Under the pieces are notes generated by a model. It did not search any database, was not told the origin of the DNA, and saw only the letters and a list, made by a program, of their open reading frames with translations. A DNA stretch of 64,000 bases from Ochromonas danica (Eukaryota; Sar; Chrysophyceae; Chromulinales; Chromulinaceae): positions 1 through 64,000 of the forward strand of contig VKHL01000123.1 of assembly GCA_015146655.1 (NCBI GenBank). Reading direction: 5' to 3'. Below, in pieces: positions 33,517 through 43,427 of this stretch (the stretch's first letter is position 1; each line of letters starts with the position of its first letter). A program made the position numbers and the translations under genes.

Positions 33517-35420
33517 CTAGGCAATATCCCACAACAAGTTCTCCGCCTCAAGGTCGCGCTGTGAGCCCAAGCGCTTGATATAGACCTTTGAGTTACGAGC
33601 AGCGTTGTACTTGCGGTTGGGAGGCAGGCATGATGGATCAGCGCTGCAGAATCCGCGCTCTTCAAACCACTGCATGGTGCGAGTGCTGAGCACAAAGACT
33701 GTCGTAATGTTCTGTAGCACGGCTCGATGCTCCAGATAAGTGAGCATAGTCTCACCTCGTCCAGAACGGCGATAGGAGGGATGCACCGCCAGACAAGCAA
33801 TTTCAGCATGTGTCTCACTGTATTGCTTGAGCATACCACACGCAATCGTGACGTTGTCGCGAACCATTAGGAATATGTTAGGGATGTCCTTCAAAAGTTC
33901 CTCTGGGGAACGTCGCACTAGAATTCCCTCCTCCTCCAATGGGCGAAGCATGTCTTGTAGAGTGTGCAGGTCAGTTTCCAATGCCGGGCGAATACCTTCG
34001 TACAAGTCTCTGCAAATCAGCATTCCAGAGCCATCCGTGGTATAGAGTTCTTGAAGTAAGGCTCCAGAATGGGCAGGTACGAAGTGCGCACGACGTACAC
34101 CACCCATTAAGGAATAAACTCCACGGGCGAGCATGCGCATATAAGCAGGCACGGACTCCAATCCACTGCTTTCGCCATGATGCACCGTCGATGGCAAATA
34201 TCGATAGATGGGTCCTTGATTAGGCTGCATTAGTCCATCGGTAGAAGTATCGTTGGTGAATGCCCACGGTGAAGGCGTGGGGGCCTCAGACTGGTGCAAA
34301 TCGAGTGTGTTGTATAGGCGCGGATCGATGCCCCAGTCCAACAACAGCTTCGCGGCTTGGGATAAGCGAAGAGAAAGCACTGGCTTGTCGCTGCGTGTAT
34401 CAACAAGTCCTTCTCCTTCAGTTAGGAACAGCAGCTTGGCTGCTTTAAGTCTGGCAGCAGTGTCTGCAGCGAGGGACTCTGAAGGCACATTGTACACTTC
34501 ACCAGAGCTGCTATAGCCCAACGAAGTGAGCAGCACAACATCGCCGCTATCCAAACGACGCATAAAGTTGTCCACTTCAACTTTGCGCACTTCACCAGTT
34601 AGTCGAAAGTCTATGCCATCTCGCACGCCCAGAGGCTTGGCCGAGTAAAAGAGATTTCCGCTAACCACGTTGATTCCACCTTTGCCACGGAAGCCGCGAG
34701 TCAGAGCGCTCTCGATTTCATAGCGAGCAGATCCAGCTTCTTCCTATAGAACAACCGCCATCAGCAAAGAGTTAGCGGTGGATAGAAGGGGTAATATGGG
34801 GCAGAGGAGGGGGAGGGGGCAGGTGCTACCTTGAGATAGCGAAGCATGACCTCGTCTGTGATGCGCATGCCCCCGTGATAACGAGGAACATCCCCAGAGG
34901 CAATAATACGCTCGTCAATCTGGCTGCGCACCCCAATGATTAGAACAAGTTTGACGCCCAGCAGGTGCAGAATGGCGATGTCATCCATGACGCCGTCGAA
35001 CACTTTCTTGCAGCGCAGCACCGAGCCAGGAATGTGGATCACCATGGTGCTGCCACGGTGCATGGCAATATACGGCGCACTTTGGCGGAAGATAGAGGCG
35101 AAGCGGTCGTCAGGAGTGGGAGGAGAGGAAGTGGAAGTGGTGAAGGCCTTGGCGTCATGCGGGAAGCCAGTGGGGAAGACGTGAGGAGCGACCTTCACAT
35201 AGGAAACATCATCCGAAGACAGGTCTTTGGATATGATGTCATCGGAAATGTCCGAACGCAAAGGAAGAAGACGGGCACGCCATGGCACTTCACCACTACT
35301 GGTTGGGAGGAGACGATGTTGATTCAAGGCCCAGCTTCGTCTCAACAACGAATGAACACAAGAGGGTAGAAAAGATAAGAGAATAAAAATCACACCATGC
35401 TTGTAGAAACCAGCAACCAT
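33517..35420 (-). CDS. Amino-acid N-acetyltransferase (N-acetylglutamate synthase, kinase-fold + GNAT)
   Basis: Exons 35420-34830 and 34743-33517 give 605 aa. An N-terminal hydrophobic leader (VIFILLSFLPSCVHS) precedes a basic stretch, compatible with a signal or bipartite plastid-targeting sequence. An amino-acid-kinase-fold domain follows (HRGSTMVIHIPG, LLGVKLVLIIGVRSQID, ITDEVMLRYLK, GYSSSGEVYNV). A C-terminal GNAT domain (~residues 480-590) contains IACLAVHPSYRRSGRGETML, with the acetyl-CoA-binding Arg/Gly loop, and FEERGFC. This is the ArgA layout of bacteria and plants, catalysing the first step of arginine synthesis. Plant enzymes act in the plastid and the leader suggests the same here. 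The ATG at 35420 is the only Met before the leader. Confidence 0.88.
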
Positions 35421-35813
35421 CAAGCCCCTGTGGCGAAGAGACGAAGCAGAACAGAGCAAGAGAGAGAGCGAAGAATTGTCACAGAGGCTGCAGTGTTGAG
35501 TGTTGAGTGAGGCTGCTGGCTGGGCTGACAGAGGCACACTGCTGTGTGTTGCACAGGCCAGAGCCAGGGGGCTAGACTAAATCTGGACTTAGAGTTTTGG
35601 CGGGCTTCTTCAAGAAGGAAAACGCGTTTGTTGATGGCAGGTGGCCAGCACAGAGGGGCATCATCATCAAGAAGGACAAGGAAGGAAGAGGACGAGGACG
35701 AGGACGAGGAACCCATCTGCTTGTCTGCTTGTCTTTCTCCCCGCCTTTGTTGAGGACTTGGGACTGTCTTTTCTGTTTTGTTTCGTGGAGAAGAGAGTCC
35801 TTGTGATTGAATT
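35421..35813. promoter_or_regulatory. Divergent promoter region, NAGS / OTU gene
   Basis: 393 bp between divergent starts; no gene seen. It contains an aggacgaggacgagg purine-rich microsatellite at about 35690-35710. Confidence 0.4.
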
Positions 35814-36686
35814 ATGGTTCGCTTGGATAGCGTGAGCCATGTCTTGAAAGTGCTGCTCAGCAGTCTGCTCGCCTTGGGCATTTCCATTTCCTCCTCCTCC
35901 CCTGCCACCAGCCCTTTCTTCTTGAAGTCCACCTACCAGGTCAAAGGTGAAGACCACTCGCACTTCTTTGTCAGACAAGTTCCTGGAGACGGAGGCTGTC
36001 TCTTCCACTCCATTGCCACGTGGCTGTCCTACGCCACCTTTAATAAGCACCTGGACTTCGACTGGCGCATGCGCTACCTCTCCATTCGACTGAGAGAGCT
36101 CTCAGTGGACATCCTCCAGAAGAACCAGACGCTCTACGTGGAAGACAACGAGTGCATCGACACGTGCAGCTTGCTGGAGGCCGTGGGCGAGCACTACAAC
36201 CTCTCAGCGCTCGACTACTGCCAGCGCATGCTCGACCCCAAGACATGGGGCGGAGGACCGGAAATCGTGGCGCTGAGCAATCACTTCCAGTGTCCTATTC
36301 ATGTCTACAATCTCTGCACAGTCGGCAACTTCCTCAAACGATCATTCCGCCTCGAACTCTGCGCGAAGTTTGGCTCTCCCTTGTTTGATGCGAGGGCGCC
36401 TATTCAGCTTCTTTGTGCTGATGGGCGATTTCCCAATGTTCGTCCCGGCAGGCAGAAGGACGTTGGAGATCACTTCCTCGCGCTCTTCCCCTGCAGCTCA
36501 GAGGAAATGCAAAGTCCTCGATGCAGCCTCTACGATTGCCCTGAATTCACAGAGCAGGTAGTGTTCTTCGACAAGAGGCAAGGACAGCTCCTATCACGAC
36601 TGCCTGTGTGGATAACTGATTTCTGGGATCAGCATCACCCCCTCGCACACCATCACACTGACCCTCGCTCTTCTCAGGTGCAGTGA
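35814..36686 (+). CDS. OTU-family cysteine protease with N-terminal hydrophobic leader
   Basis: Single exon, 290 aa. The OTU catalytic signature is PGDGGCLFHSIATW (D59, C62), and the partner His is H220 in GDHFLALF; WGGGPEIVALSNHFQCPIHVY (~145-165) is also typical. OTU enzymes cleave ubiquitin or ubiquitin-like chains. Residues 10-25 (VLKVLLSSLLALGISI) are hydrophobic and look like a signal peptide, followed by a Ser/Pro/Thr-rich stretch and FF, unlike cytosolic OTU proteins. A lumenal or plastid-periplastid location is therefore possible, where a ubiquitin-like import system exists in complex plastids; this is inference. It is convergent with NAT10 and divergent from the N-acetylglutamate synthase gene. 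Confidence 0.8.
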   Translation: MVRLDSVSHVLKVLLSSLLALGISISSSSPATSPFFLKSTYQVKGEDHSHFFVRQVPGDGGCLFHSIATWLSYATFNKHLDFDWRMRYLSIRLRELSVDILQKNQTLYVEDNECIDTCSLLEAVGEHYNLSALDYCQRMLDPKTWGGGPEIVALSNHFQCPIHVYNLCTVGNFLKRSFRLELCAKFGSPLFDARAPIQLLCADGRFPNVRPGRQKDVGDHFLALFPCSSEEMQSPRCSLYDCPEFTEQVVFFDKRQGQLLSRLPVWITDFWDQHHPLAHHHTDPRSSQVQ

Positions 36687-36908
36687 ATTAGATCTTCTTC
36701 TGTAAATAGCTCTCGCCCCACTACTGTGCTTTCCTACTGGTTAAGTTGAATATAGATTATTTGTGTGCTATTTGTGTGGTAAATGTAACGAGTCGCTCGG
36801 TAGCGATGAAGGTGACTGACTCGATAATGTTAACTTCTCTTCTTACACTGCATTACACTGCACCAACTCATTTAAATTGACTAGTGTTAGTGTTACAGTA
36901 GACTAGTC

Positions 36909-39900
36909 CTAATGCTGCTTTTTCTGCTTTTTGTCTTTCTTCTCCTTGCGCTTCTTACCTCCCCCTTCCTCCGCCGATTCCTCCTCCGCACTGGCTTTTC
37001 GCTTCTTGCCTCCAGCAGCATCTTCCTCGGCGATGGCTGCCTTGGGCACTGAGATCACCTTGGGCGTCTGCGCTTGCTTTGCAAGACCTGTATGAAGAGC
37101 CTTTTGTAAAGCCTGCTCGTCGGCGTGAACGGAATGTTTGGATAGGTCGTGGTGGTCCATCAGAAGGGATCGCTGAAGAGCGAATGCCTCGGCATCTTGT
37201 GCTTGTGCCTCTTCCAGCGATTCCTTCAAGGCGGTTCGCTCTGCGCCGCGCTTCTCGATGCGTGCAATCGCTTCAGAAGGTGCCAAATCACGCGCAGCAT
37301 CTTGCTCCACGAGAGAGCGCAGGTAGGTGCAGATCTTGCGCACAGTTTTGTTGAAGAAGGCGAGCACCTGGTTGGCGGGTAGATCTAATTCCATACAAAG
37401 TCCATCTACATCCCGATGTTGCAATCCCACCGCCAACAAAACTGCTGCTTGCAATGGAGAAACGCGTACGTTACCCAGACGACGGGAAAACAGGAACCGC
37501 GCCAAGGCAGGCAGCAGATCCAGCACCATGTGATGGTCAGCCATGTTGCGAGCATACATTTCCAGACGCTTGAGGTCATGATAAGTCATGTGCACTTGAA
37601 GCAACTCGGAGGCTGTGAGAGCTCCCTCTATCTTCTCTTTGGGCAAGCCAGAGGGCACTGCCTCTCCTTCGATCTCTTGCACTGCAGACTCCTGCGCCGC
37701 AGCCGTGAGCCTCTTCTCAGGATCCACGAGAGTGAGTGCAAGAGCAGTGGGCAGGTCTCTTAAGGCATAGCTCAGCAAGTTCAGCAAGCGATTGCGATAA
37801 TCCTCCACAAAAGCATTCAACCAGCCAGCGCGAGGAGTTCCTTCTTCTTGCAAACTGGACACGTCCAACTCTCGCAAGACAATCGTAGAGTGTTCGCCAG
37901 TCAAATCGTTGGCGGTCTGACGCACGTAGCACACCTTGAAACCTTTGCGCGTCCAAAAGTTGAGTAGAGAGCCAGTAAGTCCAAACGAGACGCCAATATA
38001 GTGCAAGCGCTCAGCCGGTCGCGAGTCGAGCGGGGAGAGCAGAGGAGGAAGAGTCGCCCGAGGCTGCACGTCCTCTCGCAGCAAATCGCCATCTCCATTC
38101 TCACCGTCACGACTGAGAGAGGACTTGTTGCCACTTTCACCGCCATAGACACCGAGGCCAGGAGAGAGTGTTTGTGCAGTCATTTCTCCCTGGAAATAGG
38201 AAATCAACAAGTCCATCGCTCTGGAACCATATCCCATAGACTGGGCATCTGGATGAGTTGCAATGCGCACAATACGAGCACCAGAAAGAGCTGCGAAGTC
38301 TGAGTCATTGAACTGCTGGGCAATAGTCCAGGGCAACAAGTCGCCTGCAGCCTTATTACCCTTGCCCAGTTCCGCCGCTACGGTGCGTGCAGAGATGCGT
38401 CCTTCGAAGGCTAGTTGAACCACGCAAAGGATATCGGGTAGCTCGCCAGCCTTGGCCTTGCGCTGAGGGCCCAGCAGGACGAAGAGACGATGCGCAGGAG
38501 CATCTGACAGCATCTGCAGATCATTCGGAGTGTTCTTGTAATGAGCGGAAGTATACAGCGACCAGATCCGCTGCAGTAATGACTCAGAGAGGGAGTGGTA
38601 AGAGAAGAGAGCATCGCGATCCACCACATAGAGGTCGCAGTCCTTCGGGGCGGGAAGAACTCCCACCAGACGATTCATCTCATTACTGGACTCCAGACAC
38701 AGCAGACGATTCAGCCAGTTCTCAACGGGATCATTCAGGGAATAACGAATAGGGACTTTGAGCTCCATCTCCACGAGTCTTCTGCCTCCAGGAGCTCCAC
38801 TGCCAGCCGCCTGCGCAGCCACAGCCCAGCGCTCTTCGTGCACTCGGCGCTCGCCTTTGCGCTGCTTGCTGCCAGCCACTGCAGCTCCAGCCTGTTGAGC
38901 TTGAGCAGCTGCAGCTGCGCCTTGCTGTACTCTCAGCTGCTGCAGTAGCTTCAGGGATAAAGAACGACCTGTGCCTTCGTAACCTTGAATGGTGGAGGAC
39001 AAGAAGACTAAGTAAGGTCCAAGCAAGCGCTTGACAACGGGCAAGGGAATAGCGGCAGCTTCATCGATAGCCACTAACTCTGCTTGGGCCAGCTTGACGT
39101 GGTCGTGTGGGGCGATATACTGCACAGTCTGGCGGTGCTGGCGGAAGATGTTCACTCGCACCACAACCTTCCCCACATCCGCCACGTGCTCCTGCAGTAC
39201 CTCGAAGTCGAGATGTTCGACATACTTTAGCGCCTTGAGGCCTGCAATGAGGAACTCGAAGCAGGTCTTGAGGTTCTCAGGGGAGGGCGCAGTGACGAAG
39301 ATGTTGCTGTAGCCTTGAGCCACACTGCCCGCCAGACACAATCCAATGGCAGCAGACTTTCCACGACCACGACCAGCCGTGAGCGAGACCGTTGATCGAA
39401 GAGTCTTCTCAGAGACTGCATCCAAAAAGGTCATGACGGCTCGCGCCTGGTCCACCGTTTTGGTCAACTCGACCAGCTGCCCCACCTGCGGGGTCTGACT
39501 CAATGACAGCTTCAGCTCTCTGAGTTCAGGTGGTTCTGAGACAGTGAGATCTTCTTCCTCGACGTTCTCTGTGTCATGTCTGGGCAGGAAGTTGACTCGC
39601 GAGGAGATGGGCAGCACGTTGAGCTCGTCGTCCAGCACGAGGCAGTTCGCGCAGTCCGTGAGAGAGAGAATGAAGCGCTCGTTGAATCGAGGAACGACTT
39701 CATGGTGCGCCTCCGTGCGGAAGCGGTTGTGCACATCCATAGTCATGGTGTAGAGCTGCTTGAGGCTCTTGACGGTCTTGAGCAGCAGCACCACGATGCC
39801 TCCACCCTCCACAGTCTCCACCGTGCGGGCCAGCAGGTTGGGAGTGATGGCCTCGAAGTCCTGCAAGACGCACATGCCGAAGGTCTGTCCGAGGATCTTG

Positions 39901-40232
39901 TCGGTCTCCTTGTAGTAGGTCCAGCGGATGTTGGTGGAGGAGATGAACAGGTCGAAGGGGTCGTCTCTGTCGGCGTCGTACAGCCCTCGCGCCTGCTGCT
40001 TCTTGATCTCCTTCATGCGCTTCTGTCGATGAGTGCTGAAGCCGAGCTCCTTCTTGTAGCACCACAGCACGGAGGGCCGAGACTTGACGCGTGTCTTCGA
40101 GAGGATGCGGTGAATGTTCTCCACCTGGTCCTTGCCGTGGTCGCCCACCAAGATAAACAAACTGCGGTGATTCTTGCGAACACCATGCTCAATTAATCCT
40201 CTCACGCGGGGATCGACCTTCTTCTTCACCAT
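36909..40232 (-). CDS. NAT10: RNA cytidine acetyltransferase NAT10/Kre33
   Basis: Intronless, 1,107 aa, slightly longer than human NAT10 (1,025). Domains in order: N-terminal TmcA-like region (DPRVRGLIEHGVRKNHRSLF, RPSVLWCYKKELGFSTHR); RecD-type ATPase with Walker A GRGRGKSAAIG (~290) and Walker B VAIDEAAAIPLP (~385); GNAT acetyltransferase (RIVRIATHPDAQSMGYGSRAMDLL, ~650); tRNA-binding domain; and a Lys-rich C-terminus (GGKKRKEKKDKKQKKQH) as a nucleolar signal. It makes N4-acetylcytidine in 18S rRNA and in tRNA-Ser/Leu and aids small-subunit assembly. An Ala/Gln-rich insert (~440-475) between ATPase and GNAT parts is not typical of the family. The start ATG matches the conserved MVKKKVDPR. 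Confidence 0.96.
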   Translation of the reverse strand: MVKKKVDPRVRGLIEHGVRKNHRSLFILVGDHGKDQVENIHRILSKTRVKSRPSVLWCYKKELGFSTHRQKRMKEIKKQQARGLYDADRDDPFDLFISSTNIRWTYYKETDKILGQTFGMCVLQDFEAITPNLLARTVETVEGGGIVVLLLKTVKSLKQLYTMTMDVHNRFRTEAHHEVVPRFNERFILSLTDCANCLVLDDELNVLPISSRVNFLPRHDTENVEEEDLTVSEPPELRELKLSLSQTPQVGQLVELTKTVDQARAVMTFLDAVSEKTLRSTVSLTAGRGRGKSAAIGLCLAGSVAQGYSNIFVTAPSPENLKTCFEFLIAGLKALKYVEHLDFEVLQEHVADVGKVVVRVNIFRQHRQTVQYIAPHDHVKLAQAELVAIDEAAAIPLPVVKRLLGPYLVFLSSTIQGYEGTGRSLSLKLLQQLRVQQGAAAAAQAQQAGAAVAGSKQRKGERRVHEERWAVAAQAAGSGAPGGRRLVEMELKVPIRYSLNDPVENWLNRLLCLESSNEMNRLVGVLPAPKDCDLYVVDRDALFSYHSLSESLLQRIWSLYTSAHYKNTPNDLQMLSDAPAHRLFVLLGPQRKAKAGELPDILCVVQLAFEGRISARTVAAELGKGNKAAGDLLPWTIAQQFNDSDFAALSGARIVRIATHPDAQSMGYGSRAMDLLISYFQGEMTAQTLSPGLGVYGGESGNKSSLSRDGENGDGDLLREDVQPRATLPPLLSPLDSRPAERLHYIGVSFGLTGSLLNFWTRKGFKVCYVRQTANDLTGEHSTIVLRELDVSSLQEEGTPRAGWLNAFVEDYRNRLLNLLSYALRDLPTALALTLVDPEKRLTAAAQESAVQEIEGEAVPSGLPKEKIEGALTASELLQVHMTYHDLKRLEMYARNMADHHMVLDLLPALARFLFSRRLGNVRVSPLQAAVLLAVGLQHRDVDGLCMELDLPANQVLAFFNKTVRKICTYLRSLVEQDAARDLAPSEAIARIEKRGAERTALKESLEEAQAQDAEAFALQRSLLMDHHDLSKHSVHADEQALQKALHTGLAKQAQTPKVISVPKAAIAEEDAAGGKKRKASAEEESAEEGGGKKRKEKKDKKQKKQH

Positions 40233-41350
40233 GGTTCGTTGTCAAAGCAATCCTTGTCACTTCTGCTTCAGGCGATTCAATGGCTTGGGCTCATTTGGAG
40301 ATTTGGAGATTTGGAAGCTGGTCTGGGAATCTGGACGATTGGCCAGCCTAGGATGTCCAAATTTCTAGATTCCCAGATTGTGCTATTATTATTGAATTGT
40401 TGATTGTTATTGAATGAATGATAACTTGGCTAGCTAACTAGTAACTAGACTGTTAGACTATAACATCGACATCTGAACTTATCCACGCCATTGGAGCCGA
40501 GCGTTCAGTGTCCCTAAGTAACCATCGCCTTACACCCACTACCCCTTGTCCACTACAACAATGTGAGATCTTATACAGCTCAAGTTGAGGGTAAGGCTTT
40601 GACATTGTCAGAATTCTCCAGCAGCAGCACTAGTAGTAGCAGCAGGAGGAGGAGTCTACAGGAGTTAATGTAATTCGTTTAATTCATATGCAATGAAGTG
40701 ATCGTCTGTCTGCTAGTTATAGTTAAGAAATACTAACAATAGAATTCCTCAACAGTCAGTCATATAATACAACATCTCCCCACCTATTCTGTTAGTACTA
40801 TTTCACATTAGCTATGTGAAGTTAACACTATGTGAAGTTAACACTACTGGGGTAGTATTACTTGATACCCTCTGTGTTAACATCACTAGTGAGCCCTCTA
40901 TCCAACCATGTCGAGAACCTCCTGCACTGTCTCTCCTTCACTAACTAGTCCCTCCCAATGTCTGTCTGTGTCTCTCCTTCACTAACTAGTCCCTCCCAAT
41001 GTCTGTCTGTGTCTGTCCTTCACTGACTAGTCCCTCCCAATGTCTGTCTGTGTCTGTCCTTCACTGACTAGTCCCTCCCAATGTCTGTCTGTGTCTGTCC
41101 TTCACTGACTAGTCCCTCCCAATGTCTGTCTGTGTCTGTCCTTCACTAACTAGTCTGTAGTCTACAGTACCTCTCAGACTGCGAGTGACGTCACACTTGA
41201 TAGTAAGAGACAGCAGAGAGGTCAGACAAGAAGCCCTTCGTGACATAGATTGATCAACGCACGAAGAGACCTTTCCCTCGCGCCAAGGGAAGTGTGCACT
41301 GCATTGCACTCTACAGTACAGGGTCGAGGGAGAGGAGGAGGAGGGAAGCC
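40233..41350. other. Long intergenic region with minisatellite and microsatellites
   Basis: About 1.1 kb between two minus-strand genes. It holds an ag/gcagcagcactagtagtag microsatellite (40618-40655), an acactatgtgaagtta duplication near 40820-40850 and the 41-bp minisatellite below. No gene is seen. Confidence 0.6.
40930..41155. repeat. 41-bp minisatellite, ~5.5 copies
   Basis: The unit tccttcactRactagtccc + tcccaatgtctgtctgtgtctg recurs every 41 bp (ccttca at 40935 and 40976, then each 41 bp). Copies differ at two sites (ctct/ctgt before ccttca, and ctaac/ctgac), with a gradient from left to right and a reversion at the last copy. Confidence 0.93.
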
Positions 41351-41791
41351 TCAGCGAGGCCAAAACCAGGCGATACTCACACCTGCCAAGGCCACAGCAC
41401 AGCCGATAGCGTCACCAGCGTCCATCTTGAGTCCGTCGAAGAGCGCCGCCCAAGCGTAGCTCAACACGATGAAGAATCCTCCGTAGACTGCGAAGACTCG
41501 GCCGAAGGAATCCACGGGCTGGAAGGTTGGCACCACGCCGTAGACGACCAAGACCAAGGCGCCAAGGGGGATGAACAGATAGGGAAGCTTCTTTTCTCTC
41601 AAGCCCAGCCAGACCAGGTAGCCGCCGCCGACCTCCAACAGCCCCGCCACCACAAAGAGTGCGATGGATATGAGAATGTTCTTCGCGTCCCAGACGACTC
41701 CACTGTCATCATCGCCATTGTCAAAAGAGGTTTGGTTGGCTGGGGCGCCTTTCTCCAGGTTTAATGCAGCATATTCTGATCCATCACTCAT
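41351..41791 (-). CDS. YnfA/UPF0060-family four-TM membrane protein
   Basis: Single exon, 146 aa. After an acidic 35-residue N-terminus, four hydrophobic helices cover the rest. Family stretches are clear: LLEVGGGYLVWLGLREKK, LGALVLVVYGVVPTFQPVDSFGRVFAVYGGFFIVLSYAWAALFDG and a final GVSIAWFWPR. UPF0060/YnfA proteins are SMR-like small membrane proteins, mostly bacterial, with a proposed drug or cation export role. The N-terminal extension and lack of a signal peptide are notable. The membrane it sits in is unknown. Bacterial origin by transfer or via an organelle is possible but cannot be shown from the sequence alone. It is divergent from the two-pore channel gene. Confidence 0.85.
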   Translation of the reverse strand: MSDGSEYAALNLEKGAPANQTSFDNGDDDSGVVWDAKNILISIALFVVAGLLEVGGGYLVWLGLREKKLPYLFIPLGALVLVVYGVVPTFQPVDSFGRVFAVYGGFFIVLSYAWAALFDGLKMDAGDAIGCAVALAGVSIAWFWPR

Positions 41792-42116
41792 AACAGTCTG
41801 ACAATGTCACTCGGTTTTACCACTTTAGCCACTTGTCCATTTATCCAGTTTCGCCTCTTTTAGCCAGGTTTTGCCCCTCCTGAAAAGTGGCACAGCCGAG
41901 AGCGAGTACAGTGGCTGTAGTGCTGTATGGTGTACCAGCCAAAGCTTGTCTTGCCTCTCTCATTGTTTGACAAGCACAGAGACCGTCACCATCAACAGCT
42001 GGCCATCCATGACACAGACAACAGCTCCAGCTCAAGGAATAGCTGACTAAATCATACCACTTCTCCTTACCATTCTTCCATGCCAGACGTGCCATCTCAG
42101 AAGTCAAAGCAGGAAA
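41792..42116. promoter_or_regulatory. Divergent promoter region, YnfA-like / two-pore channel
   Basis: 325 bp between divergent starts. An antisense frame here starting at about 42100 (ends 41841) has no recognisable domain and is not called. Promoter function inferred. Confidence 0.35.
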
Positions 42117-43427
42117 ATGAATAAAAGACTTGCAGATGAAGATGAAGTTGAAGAGCAAGCACTCTGTCAACCACCTCTTCTCAACGACCATCCTGACCGA
42201 ACTCCCTCATCATCTTCTACATCATCAAGTTCCAAAGGAAGCAAATTCGCTACAGCCTTTGCGGAGAATGTGCAGGGCAGGAGGAAAGAGTTCGTCAAGT
42301 TCATGCGCAAAGCTCGCAAGCGCACGAGTCAAGAGCTACACCACGGAATCGAGATAGCTAAGACATACCAACAGCTCTTCTTCGAATGGAATGACGGAGT
42401 GCTGCCACTCTTCGCTGCGTGGATACTCTGGATGGCTGTGGGCACGCTGTTCTATGGTTTGGTGGATTTTGACGGCAGCTTCTGCAAAGGCTTTTACTTC
42501 TCAATCAACGTCGGTTACTCGATAGGATGGGGTGTACTCCATGAGTGGACCCCTTGGTCCAAGCTCTTTTCTGTGGGATATTTGCTGGTCGGGGCGATCT
42601 TCGTCTCCCGATGGCTCGCTCACCTCATAGAGCATGCCCTGCAGGAGTCAGACGATGCTTACGATCAGTTGCTCATTCAACAACATTTACGGAGCTCCCT
42701 TAGAGCAAAAGGATTTTGGGCTGAGGTTTACATCTTCTTTGTGATGAATAACTCGCGTCTGTTCACCATCTATATGTGGATTGTTTACATCTTCTTTGGT
42801 GTGGCTTGGTCGATTGGGGCAGTGGGGTGGAGCACGATCGACGCTCTCTACTTCTCCTTATCATCAATGAGCACAGGTGGGCTACAAGGTGTGCCTGCAG
42901 ACTCTCCTGATTGGGTCTTTCTGATAGTTGGTCTCTTCGCAGCTACGGGAGTGCCTCTAATGGCCATGGCCGTAGCCAATATCGCCTATTTTATCTTGCT
43001 AGCTAGACGTAGAAGCCAGATGAATGAGGTGCAGTCGTTAGAAATCAGCCAAGATGATTATGATTTATTGCAGGTAGTCACTGGTAGTGGTGAGGAGGAG
43101 GGACATCGGCATGCTTTGAATCGCACAGAGTTTATTGTGTTGTGCTTGGCTGATCGAGGCCTGCTCGCTTGGAAGGATTTGCAGTCCATTCTAAGGGAGT
43201 ATGATAATTTAGACCATGCACAGACAGGTGTGATAACATTCAGTGTCAAGCCTCGTGTGCGACTGTCCGATGTCTTGAACCCTATCCTGTCTCCTTTGAA
43301 GATCAAAGAGGAAACACCAGAGATTTCGCACGATCTGCACACCATCGCTGTTGCTTGTCTGCCTAGCAGTGAGAAGAAGGTTGTTCAAGATAAGCGAGAA
43401 GATGGTGTTGTTTGCGATGCAGTCTAG
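42117..43427 (+). CDS. Two-pore-domain potassium-channel-like protein with degenerate filters
   Basis: Single exon, 436 aa. The layout is a basic/Ser-rich N-terminus, TM (~94-115), pore loop 1, TM (~148-168), linker, TM (~215-238), pore loop 2, TM (~265-297) and a cytosolic C-terminus without EF-hands. This is the tandem TM-P-TM plan of TPK/K2P channels. Loop 1 reads NVGYSIGWG (131-139) and loop 2 MSTGGLQGV (251-259), where a K+ filter should read TxGYGD or TxGFGD. Loop 1 keeps VGY but lacks the Gly-Asp; loop 2 has STGG. Ion selectivity may thus differ from K+, or the protein may be a non-conducting relative. It probably sits in the plasma membrane or vacuole. The start is the first in-frame ATG. 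Confidence 0.78.
   Translation: MNKRLADEDEVEEQALCQPPLLNDHPDRTPSSSSTSSSSKGSKFATAFAENVQGRRKEFVKFMRKARKRTSQELHHGIEIAKTYQQLFFEWNDGVLPLFAAWILWMAVGTLFYGLVDFDGSFCKGFYFSINVGYSIGWGVLHEWTPWSKLFSVGYLLVGAIFVSRWLAHLIEHALQESDDAYDQLLIQQHLRSSLRAKGFWAEVYIFFVMNNSRLFTIYMWIVYIFFGVAWSIGAVGWSTIDALYFSLSSMSTGGLQGVPADSPDWVFLIVGLFAATGVPLMAMAVANIAYFILLARRRSQMNEVQSLEISQDDYDLLQVVTGSGEEEGHRHALNRTEFIVLCLADRGLLAWKDLQSILREYDNLDHAQTGVITFSVKPRVRLSDVLNPILSPLKIKEETPEISHDLHTIAVACLPSSEKKVVQDKREDGVVCDAV

Noticed and set aside
40930-41155. CRISPR-like array
   Set aside because: Units are directly adjacent without unique spacers and the genome is eukaryotic; it is a minisatellite.
41841-42103. 84-aa minus-strand frame with several Cys (MARLAWKNGKEKWYD...)
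   Set aside because: Lies in the divergent promoter region, shows no domain and no splice link to the YnfA-like gene.
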